In this document: positions 1-9,250 of the stretch, piece by piece
How the letters are laid out: every line of letters starts with the position of its first letter
Position numbering within the stretch: position 1 is the first letter of the stretch
Assembly: GCF_002929295.1 (NCBI RefSeq)
Contig: NZ_PJIM01000002.1
Location: 392,191-456,190 of the forward strand
Length of the DNA stretch: 64,000 nucleotides
DNA from: Arthrobacter sp. SX1312
Lineage (GTDB): Bacteria > Actinomycetota > Actinomycetes > Actinomycetales > Micrococcaceae
Direction: 5' to 3'
Notes under the pieces: generated by a model
Database searches by the model: none
Seen by the model: only the letters and a program-made list of their open reading frames with translations
What the model was told of the DNA's origin: nothing
Translations under genes and position numbers: made by a program

Positions 1-411
1 GTCGTTCACGATCGAGGCGCCTGCGTCGAGGGCCTGCCGGGCGGTCTCCGCGTGCATGGTGTCGATGCTCACCAGGGCTCCCGCCTTCACGAGCGCCGTG
101 ATGACGGGCAGGACGCGCGCCAGCTCCTCCTCGACCGGCACCTCGCGGGCGTTGGGGCGCGTGGACTCGCCGCCGACGTCGATGATGTCCGCTCCCCCGT
201 AGTGCATCCGCAGCCCGTGGCCGATGGCGTCGTCCGTCGAGGCGTACAGGCCGCCGTCGCTGAAGGAGTCGGGCGTGACGTTCAGGATGCCGAGGACGGC
301 GGCGCGGTCCCCGGGGAGGTCCTGGACCGTCCTGGCGACGCGGACGGGCCGGATGACGGGCAGCGGCGAGGTCGCCGGTCCGGTTCCGGGCGTGGCGGCG
401 AGTGAATCCAT
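1..411 (-). CDS. folP: Dihydropteroate synthase (N-terminal part, cut by window edge)
   Basis: Condenses the pterin pyrophosphate with p-aminobenzoate to form dihydropteroate in cytosolic folate synthesis. The 137 visible codons start at ATG 411 and run off the window. They contain the family's first signature GILNVTPDSFSDGG and the second, DVGGESTRP, so the pterin-binding half of the TIM barrel is present. The start lies 10 bp beyond the folE stop, and both are read on the minus strand, so the two folate genes are almost certainly one operon with ftsH upstream. No defect is visible in the part seen. The C-terminal half is outside the window. Confidence 0.96.
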   Translation of the reverse strand, partial: MDSLAATPGTGPATSPLPVIRPVRVARTVQDLPGDRAAVLGILNVTPDSFSDGGLYASTDDAIGHGLRMHYGGADIIDVGGESTRPNAREVPVEEELARVLPVITALVKAGALVSIDTMHAETARQALDAGASIVND

Positions 412-421
412 CGGGTCGGTC

Positions 422-1039
422 CTACCTTCCGAGTATGAGGCTCATGGCCTCGGCGCGCGTCGCCGTCTCACGGAGCTGGCCGCGGACGGCCGACGTGACG
501 GTCTTGGCGCCGGGCTTCCGCACCCCGCGCATCGACATGCACATGTGCTCGCACTCGATGACGACGATGGCGCCCTTGGGTTTCAGGTGTTCCATCATCG
601 CATCAACGATCTGGCTGGTCAGCCTCTCCTGGATCTGCGGGCGCCGGGCGTAGACCTCGACGAGCCGCGCGAGCTTGCTCAGGCCCGTGACGCGCCCGTC
701 CGCCGAGGGGATGTAGCCGATGTGCGCCGTCCCGTGGAACGGCACCAGGTGGTGTTCGCAGGTGGAGTAGAAGGGGATGTCCTTCACCAGCACGAGCTCC
801 TGGTGGTCGATGTCGAAGGACGTCGAGAGGACCTCGCCGGCGTCCTGGTGCAGCCCCGAGAACATCTCCGCGTAGGCCTTCGCCACGCGCTTGGGGGTCT
901 CGAGCAGTCCGTCGCGCTCGGGGTCCTCCCCGATGGCCGCCAGGATCTCCCGGACCGCCCGCTGGATGCGGAGCTGGTCGACGGGTGAACCGGTGGCGGC
1001 CAGGGCTGCATCCACCACTTCGTCGTCGAAATCTGTCAC
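422..1039 (-). CDS. folE: GTP cyclohydrolase I
   Basis: Converts GTP to dihydroneopterin triphosphate, the first step of folate synthesis. The protein shows the zinc and catalytic motifs [10 protein letters not shown] and [11 protein letters not shown] and the usual C-terminal region, and its length of 205 residues is normal. I choose GTG 1039 rather than the ATG 24 bp upstream because GGGGAGAA (1043-1050, minus strand) sits at ideal spacing before GTG, while the upstream ATG has no ribosome site. It lies between ftsH (stop 1115) and folP, all on the minus strand, consistent with the conserved actinobacterial ftsH-folE-folP order. Function is certain; the start is well supported but not proven. 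Confidence 0.96.
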   Translation of the reverse strand: MTDFDDEVVDAALAATGSPVDQLRIQRAVREILAAIGEDPERDGLLETPKRVAKAYAEMFSGLHQDAGEVLSTSFDIDHQELVLVKDIPFYSTCEHHLVPFHGTAHIGYIPSADGRVTGLSKLARLVEVYARRPQIQERLTSQIVDAMMEHLKPKGAIVVIECEHMCMSMRGVRKPGAKTVTSAVRGQLRETATRAEAMSLILGR

Positions 1040-1114
1040 GGGTTCTCCCCTCAGGTGTGGCACTCGTCGCCGTCGGCCTCATGGCCGAGGGCGTCCTCTG
1101 CAGGACCGGCCGTC

Positions 1115-3184
1115 CTACCGGTCGGTGCTGTCCGTGCTGCTTCGTGACCCGTTCTCCGACGCCTCGGGCGAGGGCAGCTCCGACTCGTGGACGTCGAAGT
1201 CGTTCGGGAGGTTGGCGTGGGCGATCTGGTCCTGCGGTGCCACGGTCTCCGGGGCGGGCTGACCCCCCTCGAGGGCCTCGGCGCGTTCCTTGCGCGAGGT
1301 GACCGGCGGCAGCGAGTGCACGGGACGGGTCTGCTTGGACAGCCAGACCTCCCGCAGCTCGCGCTTGCGGACGTGGGTGAAGACCTCGGCGATCTCGGCC
1401 TGGTTGAGCGTCTCGCGCTCGAGCAGCTCCAGGGCGAGGCGGTCGAGCACGTCACGGTTCTCGGTGAGGATCTGGTAGGCCTCGTCGTGCGCGTTGTCGA
1501 TGAGGCGGCGCACCTCCTCGTCGACCACGAGGGCGAGCTGGTCGGAGTAGTCGCGGTCGCTGCCCATGTCGCGTCCGAGGAACGGCTCGCCCGCGCCCTG
1601 GCCCAGCTTCACCGCGCCGATGCGCTCGCTCATCCCGTACTGGGTGACCATCTTGCGCGCCGTCCCCGTGGCCTTCTCGATGTCGTTCGAGGCACCCGTG
1701 GAGGGGTCGTGGAACACGATCTCCTCGGCGACCCGGCCGCCCATCGCGTAGGCGAGCTGATCGAGGAGTTCGTTGCGCGTCACGGAGTACTTGTCGTCGC
1801 TCGGCATCACCATGGTGTATCCGAGGGCGCGTCCGCGCGGCAGGATGGTCACCTTGGTGACCGGGTCCGTGTTGCGGAGGGCCGCGGCCACGAGGGCGTG
1901 GCCCCCCTCGTGGTAGGCCGTGATCTTCCGCTCGAGCTCCTTCATCAGCCGGCTGCGCTTCTGCGGTCCGGCGATGACGCGGTCGATCGCCTCGTCGAGG
2001 GCACGGTCGTCGATCAGCTGCGCGTTGGAGCGTGCCGTGAGGAGCGCCGCCTCGTTGAGGACGTTCGCGAGGTCGGCACCCGTGAAGCCCGGGGTCTTCT
2101 TGGCGACGCCCTTGAGGTCGACGCCGCGGGCCATCGGCTTGCCCTTGGAGTGCACGCTGAGGATGTGCTCGCGTCCCCTCATGTCCGGGGCCTCGACGCC
2201 GATCTGGCGGTCGAAGCGGCCCGGGCGCAGGAGGGCGGGGTCCAGGACGTCGGGGCGGTTGGTCGCGGCGATCAGGATCACGTTGGTGGTGGCGTCGAAG
2301 CCGTCCATCTCGACCAGCAGCTGGTTGAGGGTCTGCTCCCGCTCGTCGTTGCCGCCGCCCACGCCGGCACCGCGGTGGCGGCCGACGGCGTCGATCTCGT
2401 CGACGAAGATGATGGCGGGTGCGTTGTTCTTGGCCTGCTCGAACAGGTCCCTGACGCGGGATGCGCCGACGCCGACGAACATCTCCACGAAGTCGGAGCC
2501 CGAGATCGAGTAGAACGGCACGCCGGCCTCGCCGGCGACCGCGCGGGCGAGGAGGGTCTTGCCGGTCCCGGGAGGTCCGTAGAGGAGCACGCCCTTGGGG
2601 ATCTTGGCTCCGAGGGCCTGGAACTTCGCGGGCTCCTGGAGGAATTCCTTGATCTCGAGCAGTTCCTCGACCGCCTCGTCCGCACCGGCGACGTCGTTGA
2701 ACGTGACCTGGGGCATGTCCTTGGTGATGAGCTTGGCCTTGGACTTGCCGAACTGCATGACCTTGGAGCCGCCGCCCTGCATGCGGCTGAGGAGGAACCA
2801 GAAGATGACGCCGAGGATGAGGATCGGGAAGATCAGGCCGGCGAGGCTGAGGAGCCAGTTGCTCTCCGCCGGCTGGTCGGTGAAGCCGTCCGTGGCGGAG
2901 TCGTCGATCGCGGCGACCACGCCCTCCGCCCGCGCGGTGCTGTAGAAGAACTGGACGCTCTTGCCCATGTCCTCGTAGTCCTCGCGCAGGGTGAGGTCCA
3001 CGCGCTGCTCGCCGTCGTAGATCTTGGCCTGGGAGACCTGGTCATCTTCGAGGAGCTGGAGCCCGATGTTCGTGTCGACGCGCGAGCTGCCCGTCCCGAA
3101 CAGGCTGGGCAGGACCAGCAGGAGCGCCACGACGGCCAGGACGATCCAGAAGATGGGCCCCTTGAAGATGTTCTTGAATTTCAT
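1115..3184 (-). CDS. ftsH: ATP-dependent zinc metalloprotease FtsH
   Basis: Membrane-anchored AAA+ protease that degrades misfolded and regulatory proteins. Two membrane segments (about residues 10-28 and 109-134) flank a short extracytoplasmic domain. The AAA domain has Walker A GPPGTGKT at 203-210 and Walker B DEID at 262-265, and the zinc-binding HEGGH lies at 425-429, so all catalytic parts are present. The length of 689 is typical, with a hydrophilic acidic tail of about 70 residues. The start ATG 3184 gives a normal N-terminus, but the strong Shine-Dalgarno lies about 24 nt upstream behind a small hairpin (separate entry). It heads the ftsH-folE-folP run and follows hpt and tilS. Confidence 0.98.
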   Translation of the reverse strand: MKFKNIFKGPIFWIVLAVVALLLVLPSLFGTGSSRVDTNIGLQLLEDDQVSQAKIYDGEQRVDLTLREDYEDMGKSVQFFYSTARAEGVVAAIDDSATDGFTDQPAESNWLLSLAGLIFPILILGVIFWFLLSRMQGGGSKVMQFGKSKAKLITKDMPQVTFNDVAGADEAVEELLEIKEFLQEPAKFQALGAKIPKGVLLYGPPGTGKTLLARAVAGEAGVPFYSISGSDFVEMFVGVGASRVRDLFEQAKNNAPAIIFVDEIDAVGRHRGAGVGGGNDEREQTLNQLLVEMDGFDATTNVILIAATNRPDVLDPALLRPGRFDRQIGVEAPDMRGREHILSVHSKGKPMARGVDLKGVAKKTPGFTGADLANVLNEAALLTARSNAQLIDDRALDEAIDRVIAGPQKRSRLMKELERKITAYHEGGHALVAAALRNTDPVTKVTILPRGRALGYTMVMPSDDKYSVTRNELLDQLAYAMGGRVAEEIVFHDPSTGASNDIEKATGTARKMVTQYGMSERIGAVKLGQGAGEPFLGRDMGSDRDYSDQLALVVDEEVRRLIDNAHDEAYQILTENRDVLDRLALELLERETLNQAEIAEVFTHVRKRELREVWLSKQTRPVHSLPPVTSRKERAEALEGGQPAPETVAPQDQIAHANLPNDFDVHESELPSPEASENGSRSSTDSTDR

Positions 3185-3190
3185 TCGTCT

Positions 3191-3215
3191 CAGGGCGGCA
3201 AGCCCTGTCCCTCCT
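3191..3215 (-). promoter_or_regulatory. ftsH leader: Shine-Dalgarno separated from start by a hairpin
   Basis: On the minus strand AGGAGGGA (3208-3215) is followed by CAGGGC, a five-base loop and GCCCTG (3191-3207), a perfect 6-bp hairpin, then AGACGA and the ftsH ATG. Linear spacing from the Shine-Dalgarno is too long, but folding the hairpin would bring it to about 7 nt. That this controls initiation is inference. Confidence 0.4.
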
Positions 3216-3361
3216 GCTGATGCAAGTAAAAATGTGCGGGCGCGCTGCCATGCAGGTGCCCCCTGAGCACCTCAACATATACACCGTCCGAGATTGACCA
3301 CGCGCGGATCAGGCCAATAGTTCCCTCTTGGCGTATCGGCGGCACGCGGCGGGCGGGGGTC

Positions 3362-3913
3362 CTACTCGTAGACGTGCGGCGCCAGGGTGCCGATGAAATC
3401 GAGGTTGCGGTACTTCTCCGCGAAGTCGAGGCCGTAGCCGACGACGAACTCGTTGGGGATGTCGTAGCCGACGTACTTGACGTCGATCTCGACCTTCGCG
3501 GCCTCGGGCTTCCGCAGGAGGGTGCAGATCTCGACCGAGGCGGGACCGCGGGACAGGAGGTTGGCCTTGAGCCAGGAGAGCGTCAGGCCGGAGTCGATGA
3601 TGTCCTCCGCGATCAGGACGTGCTTGCCCATGAGGTCGGTCTCGAGGTCCTTGAGGATCCGCACGACGCCGGAGGACTGCGTGCCCGACCCGTAGGAGGA
3701 CACGGCCATCCAGTCCATCGTGATGTGGGAGTTCAGGGCCCGCGCGAGGTCCGCCATCACCATCACCGCACCCTTGAGCACGCCCACGAGGAGGATGTCC
3801 CGGCCCTGGTAGTCGGCGTCGATCTGGGCCGCGAGCTCGTTGATCCGCTGCTGGATCTCCTCCCGGGTATAGAGGACGTGCTTGAGGTCTGCCTGGACGT
3901 CGTTCGAATCCAC
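3362..3913 (-). CDS. hpt: Hypoxanthine phosphoribosyltransferase
   Basis: Salvages hypoxanthine and guanine to IMP and GMP using PRPP in the cytosol. The PRPP-binding loop EDIIDSGLT is at 103-111, and the family's GVLKGA and [11 protein letters not shown] segments precede it. At 183 residues it has the standard bacterial length. It starts 3 bp after the tilS stop, the classic tilS-hpt-ftsH order, and is surely co-transcribed with tilS. The 177 bp to the ftsH start downstream probably hold the ftsH promoter. Nothing unusual is seen. Confidence 0.97.
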   Translation of the reverse strand: MDSNDVQADLKHVLYTREEIQQRINELAAQIDADYQGRDILLVGVLKGAVMVMADLARALNSHITMDWMAVSSYGSGTQSSGVVRILKDLETDLMGKHVLIAEDIIDSGLTLSWLKANLLSRGPASVEICTLLRKPEAAKVEIDVKYVGYDIPNEFVVGYGLDFAEKYRNLDFIGTLAPHVYE

Positions 3914-3916
3914 CGA

Positions 3917-5044
3917 TTACTCCTGGATTGGCCGGCGGAACTGCTTCCCGCCGGGACCGTTGTTGCTGCCATTGTTCCGTAGAACAAGACTGCCATAGCT
4001 TGGTTCTCCCCGGAGAACCGATCGTCCCCGCACCTGGCGGTGCACGCTGACCTTCCCGCCCAGCTGCACCGGACCCGCGGAGCCCTTCCTGTCCAGCAGC
4101 GACTCGGCGGCGCGGAGGCGCTCGAAGCTCGGCTGGTACGCGCCGAGGTCGAGGGCCGCGAGCGCGAGGACGCGCTGCCGGAGCGCTGCGGGCAGCGCGC
4201 GCAGGCCCTCCTCCGGCAGGAGCACCGCACCGTCGTCGCCCCCGGTGCGCAGGGACGCGTACGCCTCGGCGCTCAGCTGCTCGAGGAGGTCGGCGTCCTG
4301 CCCGAGGATGCGCGCCGTCCGCGCCAGCGCCCGGGCGATACCCGGCCCCAGCTGGTCCTCGAGGAACGGCAGCACCTCGCCGCGGACGCGGGAGCGCGCG
4401 TAGGAGGGGTCGAGGTTGGTGGGGTCGTGCCACGGGTCGAGGCCGTAGAAGTCGCAGATCGCCTCGGTGTCGGCCCGGCGCAGCTCGAGGAACGGCCGGA
4501 GGTAGGGTCCGCGGCGCTCCGGCATGCCGGCCAGGGACCGGGTGCCGGAACCGCGGGCGAGGCCCAGCAGCACCTGCTCCGCCTGGTCGTCGAGGGTGTG
4601 ACCGAGCAGCACGGCGTCGGCCCCGAGCCGGGAGGCGGCGTCGTCGAGCGCGGCGTAGCGGGCACCGCGCGCGGCGGCCTCCGGGCCCATGCCGTCGCGC
4701 TCCACGGTGACGCGACGCACCTCGACCGGGTCGAGTCCGAGGCCCCGGGCCGCGGCGGCGGCCTGCTCGGCCGTGCCGGCGCTCCCGGCCTGCAGTCCGT
4801 GGTCGACGACGACGGCGCCCACGCGGCACCGCCCGGTGTGCGCGAAGTGCGCCGCGACGGCGGCGAGGGCCAGCGAATCGGGGCCGCCGCTGCAGGCCAC
4901 GAGGACGAGCGGCAGGTGCGCGGGCTCCGGCGGCGTCCCGTCCCCTGCCGGCCGGACGGGCTCCGCCAGGAGTCCCTGGAGGCTCGCGGCGAGCAGGTTG
5001 CGTGCGGTGCCGACCGCCGGGAGCAGGCGCGGGCGCCTAGCCAT
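3917..5044 (-). CDS. tilS: tRNA(Ile)-lysidine synthase
   Basis: Adds lysine to C34 of the CAU-anticodon tRNA-Ile so that it reads AUA; an essential N-type ATP pyrophosphatase. The PP-loop SGGPDS is at 52-57, preceded by a hydrophobic strand, and motifs GHTLDDQAE and LRPFLELRR follow. Its 375 residues are the short actinobacterial form with a reduced C-terminal region. Its start overlaps the end of the metalloprotease gene by 8 bp, and hpt starts 3 bp after its stop, indicating one operon. The last 30 residues are Asn/Gly-rich and poorly typical, so the exact C-terminus carries little functional meaning. Confidence 0.95.
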   Translation of the reverse strand: MARRPRLLPAVGTARNLLAASLQGLLAEPVRPAGDGTPPEPAHLPLVLVACSGGPDSLALAAVAAHFAHTGRCRVGAVVVDHGLQAGSAGTAEQAAAAARGLGLDPVEVRRVTVERDGMGPEAAARGARYAALDDAASRLGADAVLLGHTLDDQAEQVLLGLARGSGTRSLAGMPERRGPYLRPFLELRRADTEAICDFYGLDPWHDPTNLDPSYARSRVRGEVLPFLEDQLGPGIARALARTARILGQDADLLEQLSAEAYASLRTGGDDGAVLLPEEGLRALPAALRQRVLALAALDLGAYQPSFERLRAAESLLDRKGSAGPVQLGGKVSVHRQVRGRSVLRGEPSYGSLVLRNNGSNNGPGGKQFRRPIQE

Positions 5045-6194
5045 GACGGCGCAGGCTCATCCTGTCGATCCACTCGTCGGGCGCGTGGATCTCCCGCTCG
5101 GTGGGGAGGTGCGACGCCGCTTCCCATACCGCGTTGAAGCCGTCCATCCCGGTCTGGCTGACGACCCTCCGCACGAACTTCGAGCCGTCGCTGTACTGGC
5201 GCATCTTCGCGTCCAGCCCCATCAGCTGCCGGATGATCTTCTCGAGGGGGCCGCGGGACTTGCCGCGGGCGTTGAAGCGCCGGCGGATGGTCTTGACGGA
5301 CGGGACGATGCTGCCGTCCACACCGTCCATGACGACGTTCGCGTGGCCCTCGAGCAGGCTCATGACGGCGGTGAGGTGGGACAGGAGCGCCTTGTCCTCC
5401 GGGGCCTGCAGGAGGGAGAGCACGCCCGCGGGCCGTGGCGGCACACCCTCGGTCGCTGCACCCTCATCGCTCGGCACGGCCTCGCCGCGGGAGCGCGCCT
5501 TGGCCGCGGCGATGTTCCTGACGGCGGCGCCGAGCCGTTCGGAGAGCGTGTCCGCCTGTTCCATCAGGCCCGAGGTCAGCTGCCCGATGTTGCCGGTCAT
5601 GTGGTCCTTGAGCCAGGGCGCTGCCGCGAACTGCACCCGGTGCGTCTGCTCGTGGAGGCAGACCCAGAGCCGGAAGTCGGACGGGTCCACGTTCAGCTCC
5701 CGCTCCACCGAGATGATGTTCGGCGCCACGAGCATGAGCCGGCCGCCGAGCCCGGTGCGCGGGGGGACGAACGGATCGTACTGGCCGAGGACCTTGCTGG
5801 AGAGGAACGCGAGGATCGCTCCGAGCTGCGCCCCCGTCACGGTCCCGCCCAGGGTCAGCGATGCGGACTTCAGGACCTCGGGGCGGGTTGCGGCGAGGTG
5901 GTCCAGTGCGGGTTCCATGAGGGCGCGGAAGCTCTGGGAATTGGCCCGGGACCAGGATGCGCGGTCCACGATCAGCAGTTCGGAGTCCCGCAGGTCGCGG
6001 GCGGCGTCGAGCCGCGAGATCGTGTGGACGTGGTTCACGGACGCGCCCGCGAGGTGGCGCATGTTCTCCACGGCACGGTTGATGTCGGCCGGTGTCATGG
6101 TGGGTCCGGCGGGGGTCAGGGACGCGGCCGTGGAGGCTGCGACATCCCAGTTGACCAGCTGCGGGCGGGGCGTGGCTGACTCGTTCCTGGACAT
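5037..6194 (-). CDS. Zinc-dependent metalloprotease (DUF2342 family, 'F420 biosynthesis-associated')
   Basis: Belongs to an actinobacterial family of putative zinc hydrolases related to minigluzincins. The zinc motif HEQTH lies in CLHEQTHRVQF near the middle of the 385 residues, and a downstream EGHANVVMDG segment supplies the expected glutamate ligand. A short Ala/Pro-rich N-terminus precedes the fold, and no signal peptide is visible. The gene overlaps the tilS start by 8 bp, so it is translationally coupled to the tilS-hpt genes; this placement is conserved in related actinobacteria. The substrate is unknown; the name linking the family to coenzyme F420 comes from phylogenetic co-occurrence, and no F420 genes are seen here. 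Confidence 0.88.
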   Translation of the reverse strand: MSRNESATPRPQLVNWDVAASTAASLTPAGPTMTPADINRAVENMRHLAGASVNHVHTISRLDAARDLRDSELLIVDRASWSRANSQSFRALMEPALDHLAATRPEVLKSASLTLGGTVTGAQLGAILAFLSSKVLGQYDPFVPPRTGLGGRLMLVAPNIISVERELNVDPSDFRLWVCLHEQTHRVQFAAAPWLKDHMTGNIGQLTSGLMEQADTLSERLGAAVRNIAAAKARSRGEAVPSDEGAATEGVPPRPAGVLSLLQAPEDKALLSHLTAVMSLLEGHANVVMDGVDGSIVPSVKTIRRRFNARGKSRGPLEKIIRQLMGLDAKMRQYSDGSKFVRRVVSQTGMDGFNAVWEAASHLPTEREIHAPDEWIDRMSLRRHG

Positions 6195-6268
6195 GCGCCT
6201 ATTCGATCACATCCCGCCGACCGCGGCTCCCAGGGACGGATCGGCGCCCCGACCCGGCTCGGCTACCG

Positions 6269-7702
6269 CTAGCGGCAGCCGCACCCGGCGAGGATCGCGG
6301 CCGCACGGTCGGCGGCCGCCCGTGCCTCGACCGTGGTGCCGTCGAGCCCGGCCGCGAGGAAGGAGAACACGAGGAGGCGCCCGTCGGCGGTGACCACGTG
6401 TCCCGTGAGCCCGGTGACCGCGTTCAGCGTCCCCGTCTTGGCGCGGACGGTGCCCGCTCCGGCGGCGGCCGGCCCGTCCTCCGCCGTGAACCGGGTGGAG
6501 AGGGTCCCGGTGAGGCCTGCGATGGGCAGTGATCCGGCGATGGCCGCGACGCCCGGCCGTTCCGACGTGGTGATCCCGCGCATCAGTGCGGCGAGCTGGC
6601 CGGGTGAGAGGGCGTTCCGGGTGGACAGGCCGGCTGCGTCCCCGACCAGCAGTCCCTCGCCGGGGACGCCGGTCCTCACGGCGGCGGCCGCGATGGCCTC
6701 CGTGGCCCCACCGGACGAGGCCGGGCGTCCGCTCTCGCGTGCGGCGACGCGGGCCAGGGCCTCCGCGAGGTAGTTGTCGGAGATCTCCAGCATGCGCCGG
6801 ACCTGGTCCTGCAGGGGTGCCGAGTCGACGGCCGCGAGCGGTTCGGCGTCCTCGGGCGCCACCCGGCGCTGCACGTCCGGGACCACGACGATCCCGCGGT
6901 CCGCGGCCGCCGCCACGAGGGCCGCGGAGAACACGCGGGCCGCGTCGAGTGCTGCGTCCTGCGAGCGCGGCCCTCCGCTGCGCCCCTCCTCGAGCCAGGC
7001 GGAATCGACGGCCAGGGAGTGGACCGGGGCGATCTCGCCGGCCGCCACGTCCCCCTCCGCCCAGGTGGGGTTGAGGGTCGCCCCGACGAACAGGGTGTCG
7101 TCGAGGTACACGGTGTAGGTCCCCGGACCGGGCAGGGCGGCGGCCGCCTCGGCGGCGAGGGTCCCGAGGCCCGCCCGCCCGACGACGGCGTCCGGATCCG
7201 ACGTCCCGGAACCGAGGAGGACGTCACCGCCGCCGCGGAGATAGAGGGCCCCGGGCGTCGACTCCGCGGCGAGGACCGACGTCGTCAGGACCTGCCCCGG
7301 CTGCCCGAACGTCATGACGGCCACCGCGGTGAGGAGCTTGATGTTGGAGGCCGGCGCCTGGAGGCGCGCGGCGTCCCGGGCGTAGAGGACGCTCCCGTCC
7401 GTGGAGTCGAGGACGGTCCCGGCGAGGGTGCCCGTGCCCGGGATCCGGAGGGCCGCGTCGAGCTCCGGCCCCAGCACGGCCGGGTCGGGGGCCGGGGCCG
7501 ACGGCGAGAGGGGGGTGACGACGTCGGGCACGGCCACGGCCGTCGGCGGGACCTGGGCCGCCGGCGTGACCGGCGGTGCCACCGGCGTCGGCGGGGCCAC
7601 CGCGGCCAGCACGCCCGGCGTGAGGTGGGTGGCCACGGGCACTGCGATCGCTGCCATGGCCAGGACCAGGAGGAGGCCGGCCAGCAGGCGGAGCGGGCGC
7701 AC
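6269..7702 (-). CDS. dacB: D-alanyl-D-alanine carboxypeptidase/endopeptidase (PBP4, family S13)
   Basis: Trims or cleaves peptidoglycan peptide crosslinks outside the membrane. An N-terminal signal anchor (about 1-26) is followed by a Pro/Ala-rich linker to about residue 75, then the penicillin-binding fold. The three active-site motifs are all present: S119-N-I-K122, S308-D-N310 and K422-T-G424. The length of 477 fits family S13. It lies upstream of the metalloprotease on the same strand with a 75-bp gap and is divergent from ppa, from which 171 bp separate it, leaving room for both promoters. Confidence 0.94.
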   Translation of the reverse strand: MRPLRLLAGLLLVLAMAAIAVPVATHLTPGVLAAVAPPTPVAPPVTPAAQVPPTAVAVPDVVTPLSPSAPAPDPAVLGPELDAALRIPGTGTLAGTVLDSTDGSVLYARDAARLQAPASNIKLLTAVAVMTFGQPGQVLTTSVLAAESTPGALYLRGGGDVLLGSGTSDPDAVVGRAGLGTLAAEAAAALPGPGTYTVYLDDTLFVGATLNPTWAEGDVAAGEIAPVHSLAVDSAWLEEGRSGGPRSQDAALDAARVFSAALVAAAADRGIVVVPDVQRRVAPEDAEPLAAVDSAPLQDQVRRMLEISDNYLAEALARVAARESGRPASSGGATEAIAAAAVRTGVPGEGLLVGDAAGLSTRNALSPGQLAALMRGITTSERPGVAAIAGSLPIAGLTGTLSTRFTAEDGPAAAGAGTVRAKTGTLNAVTGLTGHVVTADGRLLVFSFLAAGLDGTTVEARAAADRAAAILAGCGCR

Positions 7703-7873
7703 GGGGTGTCCTTTCGCGCAGTGCCGGGAGGAGCACTGCAGGTACGGAGAATGCCCGGGTACCGGCGGACGACCGATATGTTAGGGCTGACGATCAAACA
7801 GTAGACCGCGGAGCCCCCTTTTCCCGAGGGCGCGGCCGCGGGACGACACCACCGACCTACCCCAGGAGTTGCC

Positions 7874-8440
7874 ATGAAGCTCGACGTCACCATCGAGATC
7901 CCGAAGGGCTCGCGCGTCAAGTACGAGATCGACCACGACACCCACCGGCTGCGCCTCGACCGCGTCCTGTTCACGGCCATGCAGTACCCCACGCACTACG
8001 GCTACTTCGAGAACACGCTCGGCGAGGACGGCGATCCGCTGGACGCCCTGGTCATGCTGCAGGACTTCGACCTCATCCCGGGCGTCCTCGTGGAATCGCG
8101 TCCCATCGGCGTCTTCAACATGGTCGACGACGGCGGCGGGGACGCCAAGGTGCTCTGCGTCCCCGTGGACCCGCGCTTCGACCACATCCAGGACCTGTCC
8201 GACGTCTCGGACTTCCTGCTCGACGAGATCAAGCACTTCTTCACGAAGTACAAGGACCTCGAGCCGGGCAAGTGGGTCGAGGCCGCGGACTGGGCCGGGC
8301 GCGAGGAGGCCGAGGCCGAGGTCGAGGCATCCCTGCAGCGCTTCAAGGATCTCGGCGACGTGAGCGCGGAGGACGAGCCGCAGGGCCGCTCGGTCGACGT
8401 CGAGGCGAAGAACGCCACGGAGACGCCCGAGGGACGCTAG
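7874..8440 (+). CDS. ppa: Inorganic pyrophosphatase
   Basis: Soluble family I pyrophosphatase, hydrolysing PPi released by biosynthesis. The metal-binding signature DGDPLD is at 52-57, within the typical [15 protein letters not shown] stretch, and YGYFENT precedes it. A Glu/Ala-rich tail after about residue 160 is longer than the E. coli enzyme but common in actinobacteria. AGGAGTTGCC stands before ATG 7874. Transcription probably ends at the very strong hairpin just downstream. The divergent arrangement with dacB is conserved in relatives. Confidence 0.97.
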   Translation: MKLDVTIEIPKGSRVKYEIDHDTHRLRLDRVLFTAMQYPTHYGYFENTLGEDGDPLDALVMLQDFDLIPGVLVESRPIGVFNMVDDGGGDAKVLCVPVDPRFDHIQDLSDVSDFLLDEIKHFFTKYKDLEPGKWVEAADWAGREEAEAEVEASLQRFKDLGDVSAEDEPQGRSVDVEAKNATETPEGR

Positions 8441-8450
8441 CCGGGGAGCC

Positions 8451-8503
8451 GCACGGGAGCCCCTGCCGTCGTCCCATCGGGAGGACGGCCGGGGCTCCCG
8501 TGC
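8451..8503 (+). terminator. Terminator of ppa
   Basis: A long hairpin: GCACGGGAGCCCC (8451-8463) pairs perfectly with 8491-8503, and an inner GCCGTC...GACGGC plus TCCC/GGGA extends the stem to an ATC loop. It begins 10 bp after the ppa stop. There is no clear T-run, as is usual in GC-rich actinobacteria. Confidence 0.85.
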
Positions 8504-8526
8504 GTCCAGGGCCCGAACGCACGCGA

Positions 8527-8548
8527 AATCAACGCACTTGCGTTGATT
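8527..8548. promoter_or_regulatory. Perfect palindromic operator overlapping the -35 of the SatD-like gene
   Basis: AATCAACGCA (8527-8536) and its exact complement TGCGTTGATT (8539-8548) flank CT. The right arm ends in TTGATT, which serves as a -35; CATACT (8565-8570) follows after 16 bp as a -10, and the gene's ATG is only 7 nt farther, so the mRNA would be leaderless. A repressor bound here would block RNA polymerase. That the SatD-like protein itself binds is inference. Confidence 0.65.
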
Positions 8549-8576
8549 CGCATCCTCGGGACTCCATACTGATGCA

Positions 8577-9206
8577 ATGCACTACGTCCTGACGATCAAC
8601 CAGCGAGACTCGCGTGAGGCCGGGGACCTCACCGCCGACCTGCTGAGGTCGCTGCGCCACGTGCCCGCCGCGGTGCCGTTCCAGCGGTCCGTCGGCGACG
8701 AGGTGCAGGGCGTGACGGACTCGGCGACGGCGGCCGTCGAGGCGGCGCTCCGCGCCCTCCGCCACCGGCGCTGGTACGTGGGCGTCGGCGTCGGCGGCCT
8801 CACGCCCCCCGTGCCCGAACGCCTCGTGGAAGCGGAGGGCTACGGCCTCGTGTACGCCCGCCGCGCGGTGGACAGGGCCCGGAGGACCGGAGAACGGATT
8901 CCGCTCGCGGTCGAGGGGCCGGACGGCGACATCGCGGCCGAGGCGGAGGCCGTGCTGCGGCTGCTCGGCCAGATCGTCGCCACACGGACGGACGCCGAGT
9001 GGGCCGTCGTGGACCTCATGACGCCCGGGGCGCGGGGGCAGCAGAAGTACGTGGCGCAGGAACTCGGGATCACCACGCAGGCGGTCAGCCGGGCCGTCGT
9101 CCGGTCCCACTGGACGGAGGAGTGGGCCACGCGGCCCGCCGCGGCACGGCTGCTGGACCTCGCGCACGGTCCCGCGTCCCTCCCCCCGGCGGCCCTGGCC
9201 TACTGA
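8577..9206 (+). CDS. SatD-like protein with C-terminal helix-turn-helix
   Basis: The first half resembles the actinobacterial SatD-related family, with FQRSVGDEVQG and a glycine-rich GVGVGG segment. Residues about 155-185 (QQKYVAQELGITTQAVSRA) form a clear helix-turn-helix, so DNA binding is likely; such proteins are often labelled MarR-like regulators. Length is 209 residues. No ribosome site precedes ATG 8577, and the promoter elements lie immediately upstream, so I infer a leaderless message. The palindromic operator at 8527-8548 suggests autoregulation. It stands alone between ppa and a convergent HAD phosphatase. What it senses cannot be read from the sequence. Confidence 0.7.
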   Translation: MHYVLTINQRDSREAGDLTADLLRSLRHVPAAVPFQRSVGDEVQGVTDSATAAVEAALRALRHRRWYVGVGVGGLTPPVPERLVEAEGYGLVYARRAVDRARRTGERIPLAVEGPDGDIAAEAEAVLRLLGQIVATRTDAEWAVVDLMTPGARGQQKYVAQELGITTQAVSRAVVRSHWTEEWATRPAAARLLDLAHGPASLPPAALAY

Positions 9207-9250
9207 TCCGCAGGAGCGGCCGCTGGTTCCCGGGGGTCGGACGAGGGGGG

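Noticed and set aside
1187-3220. A 677-codon open frame on the plus strand opposite ftsH
   Set aside because: It mirrors the codons of ftsH, has no family motifs and no ribosome site; antisense open frames are common in high-GC genes.
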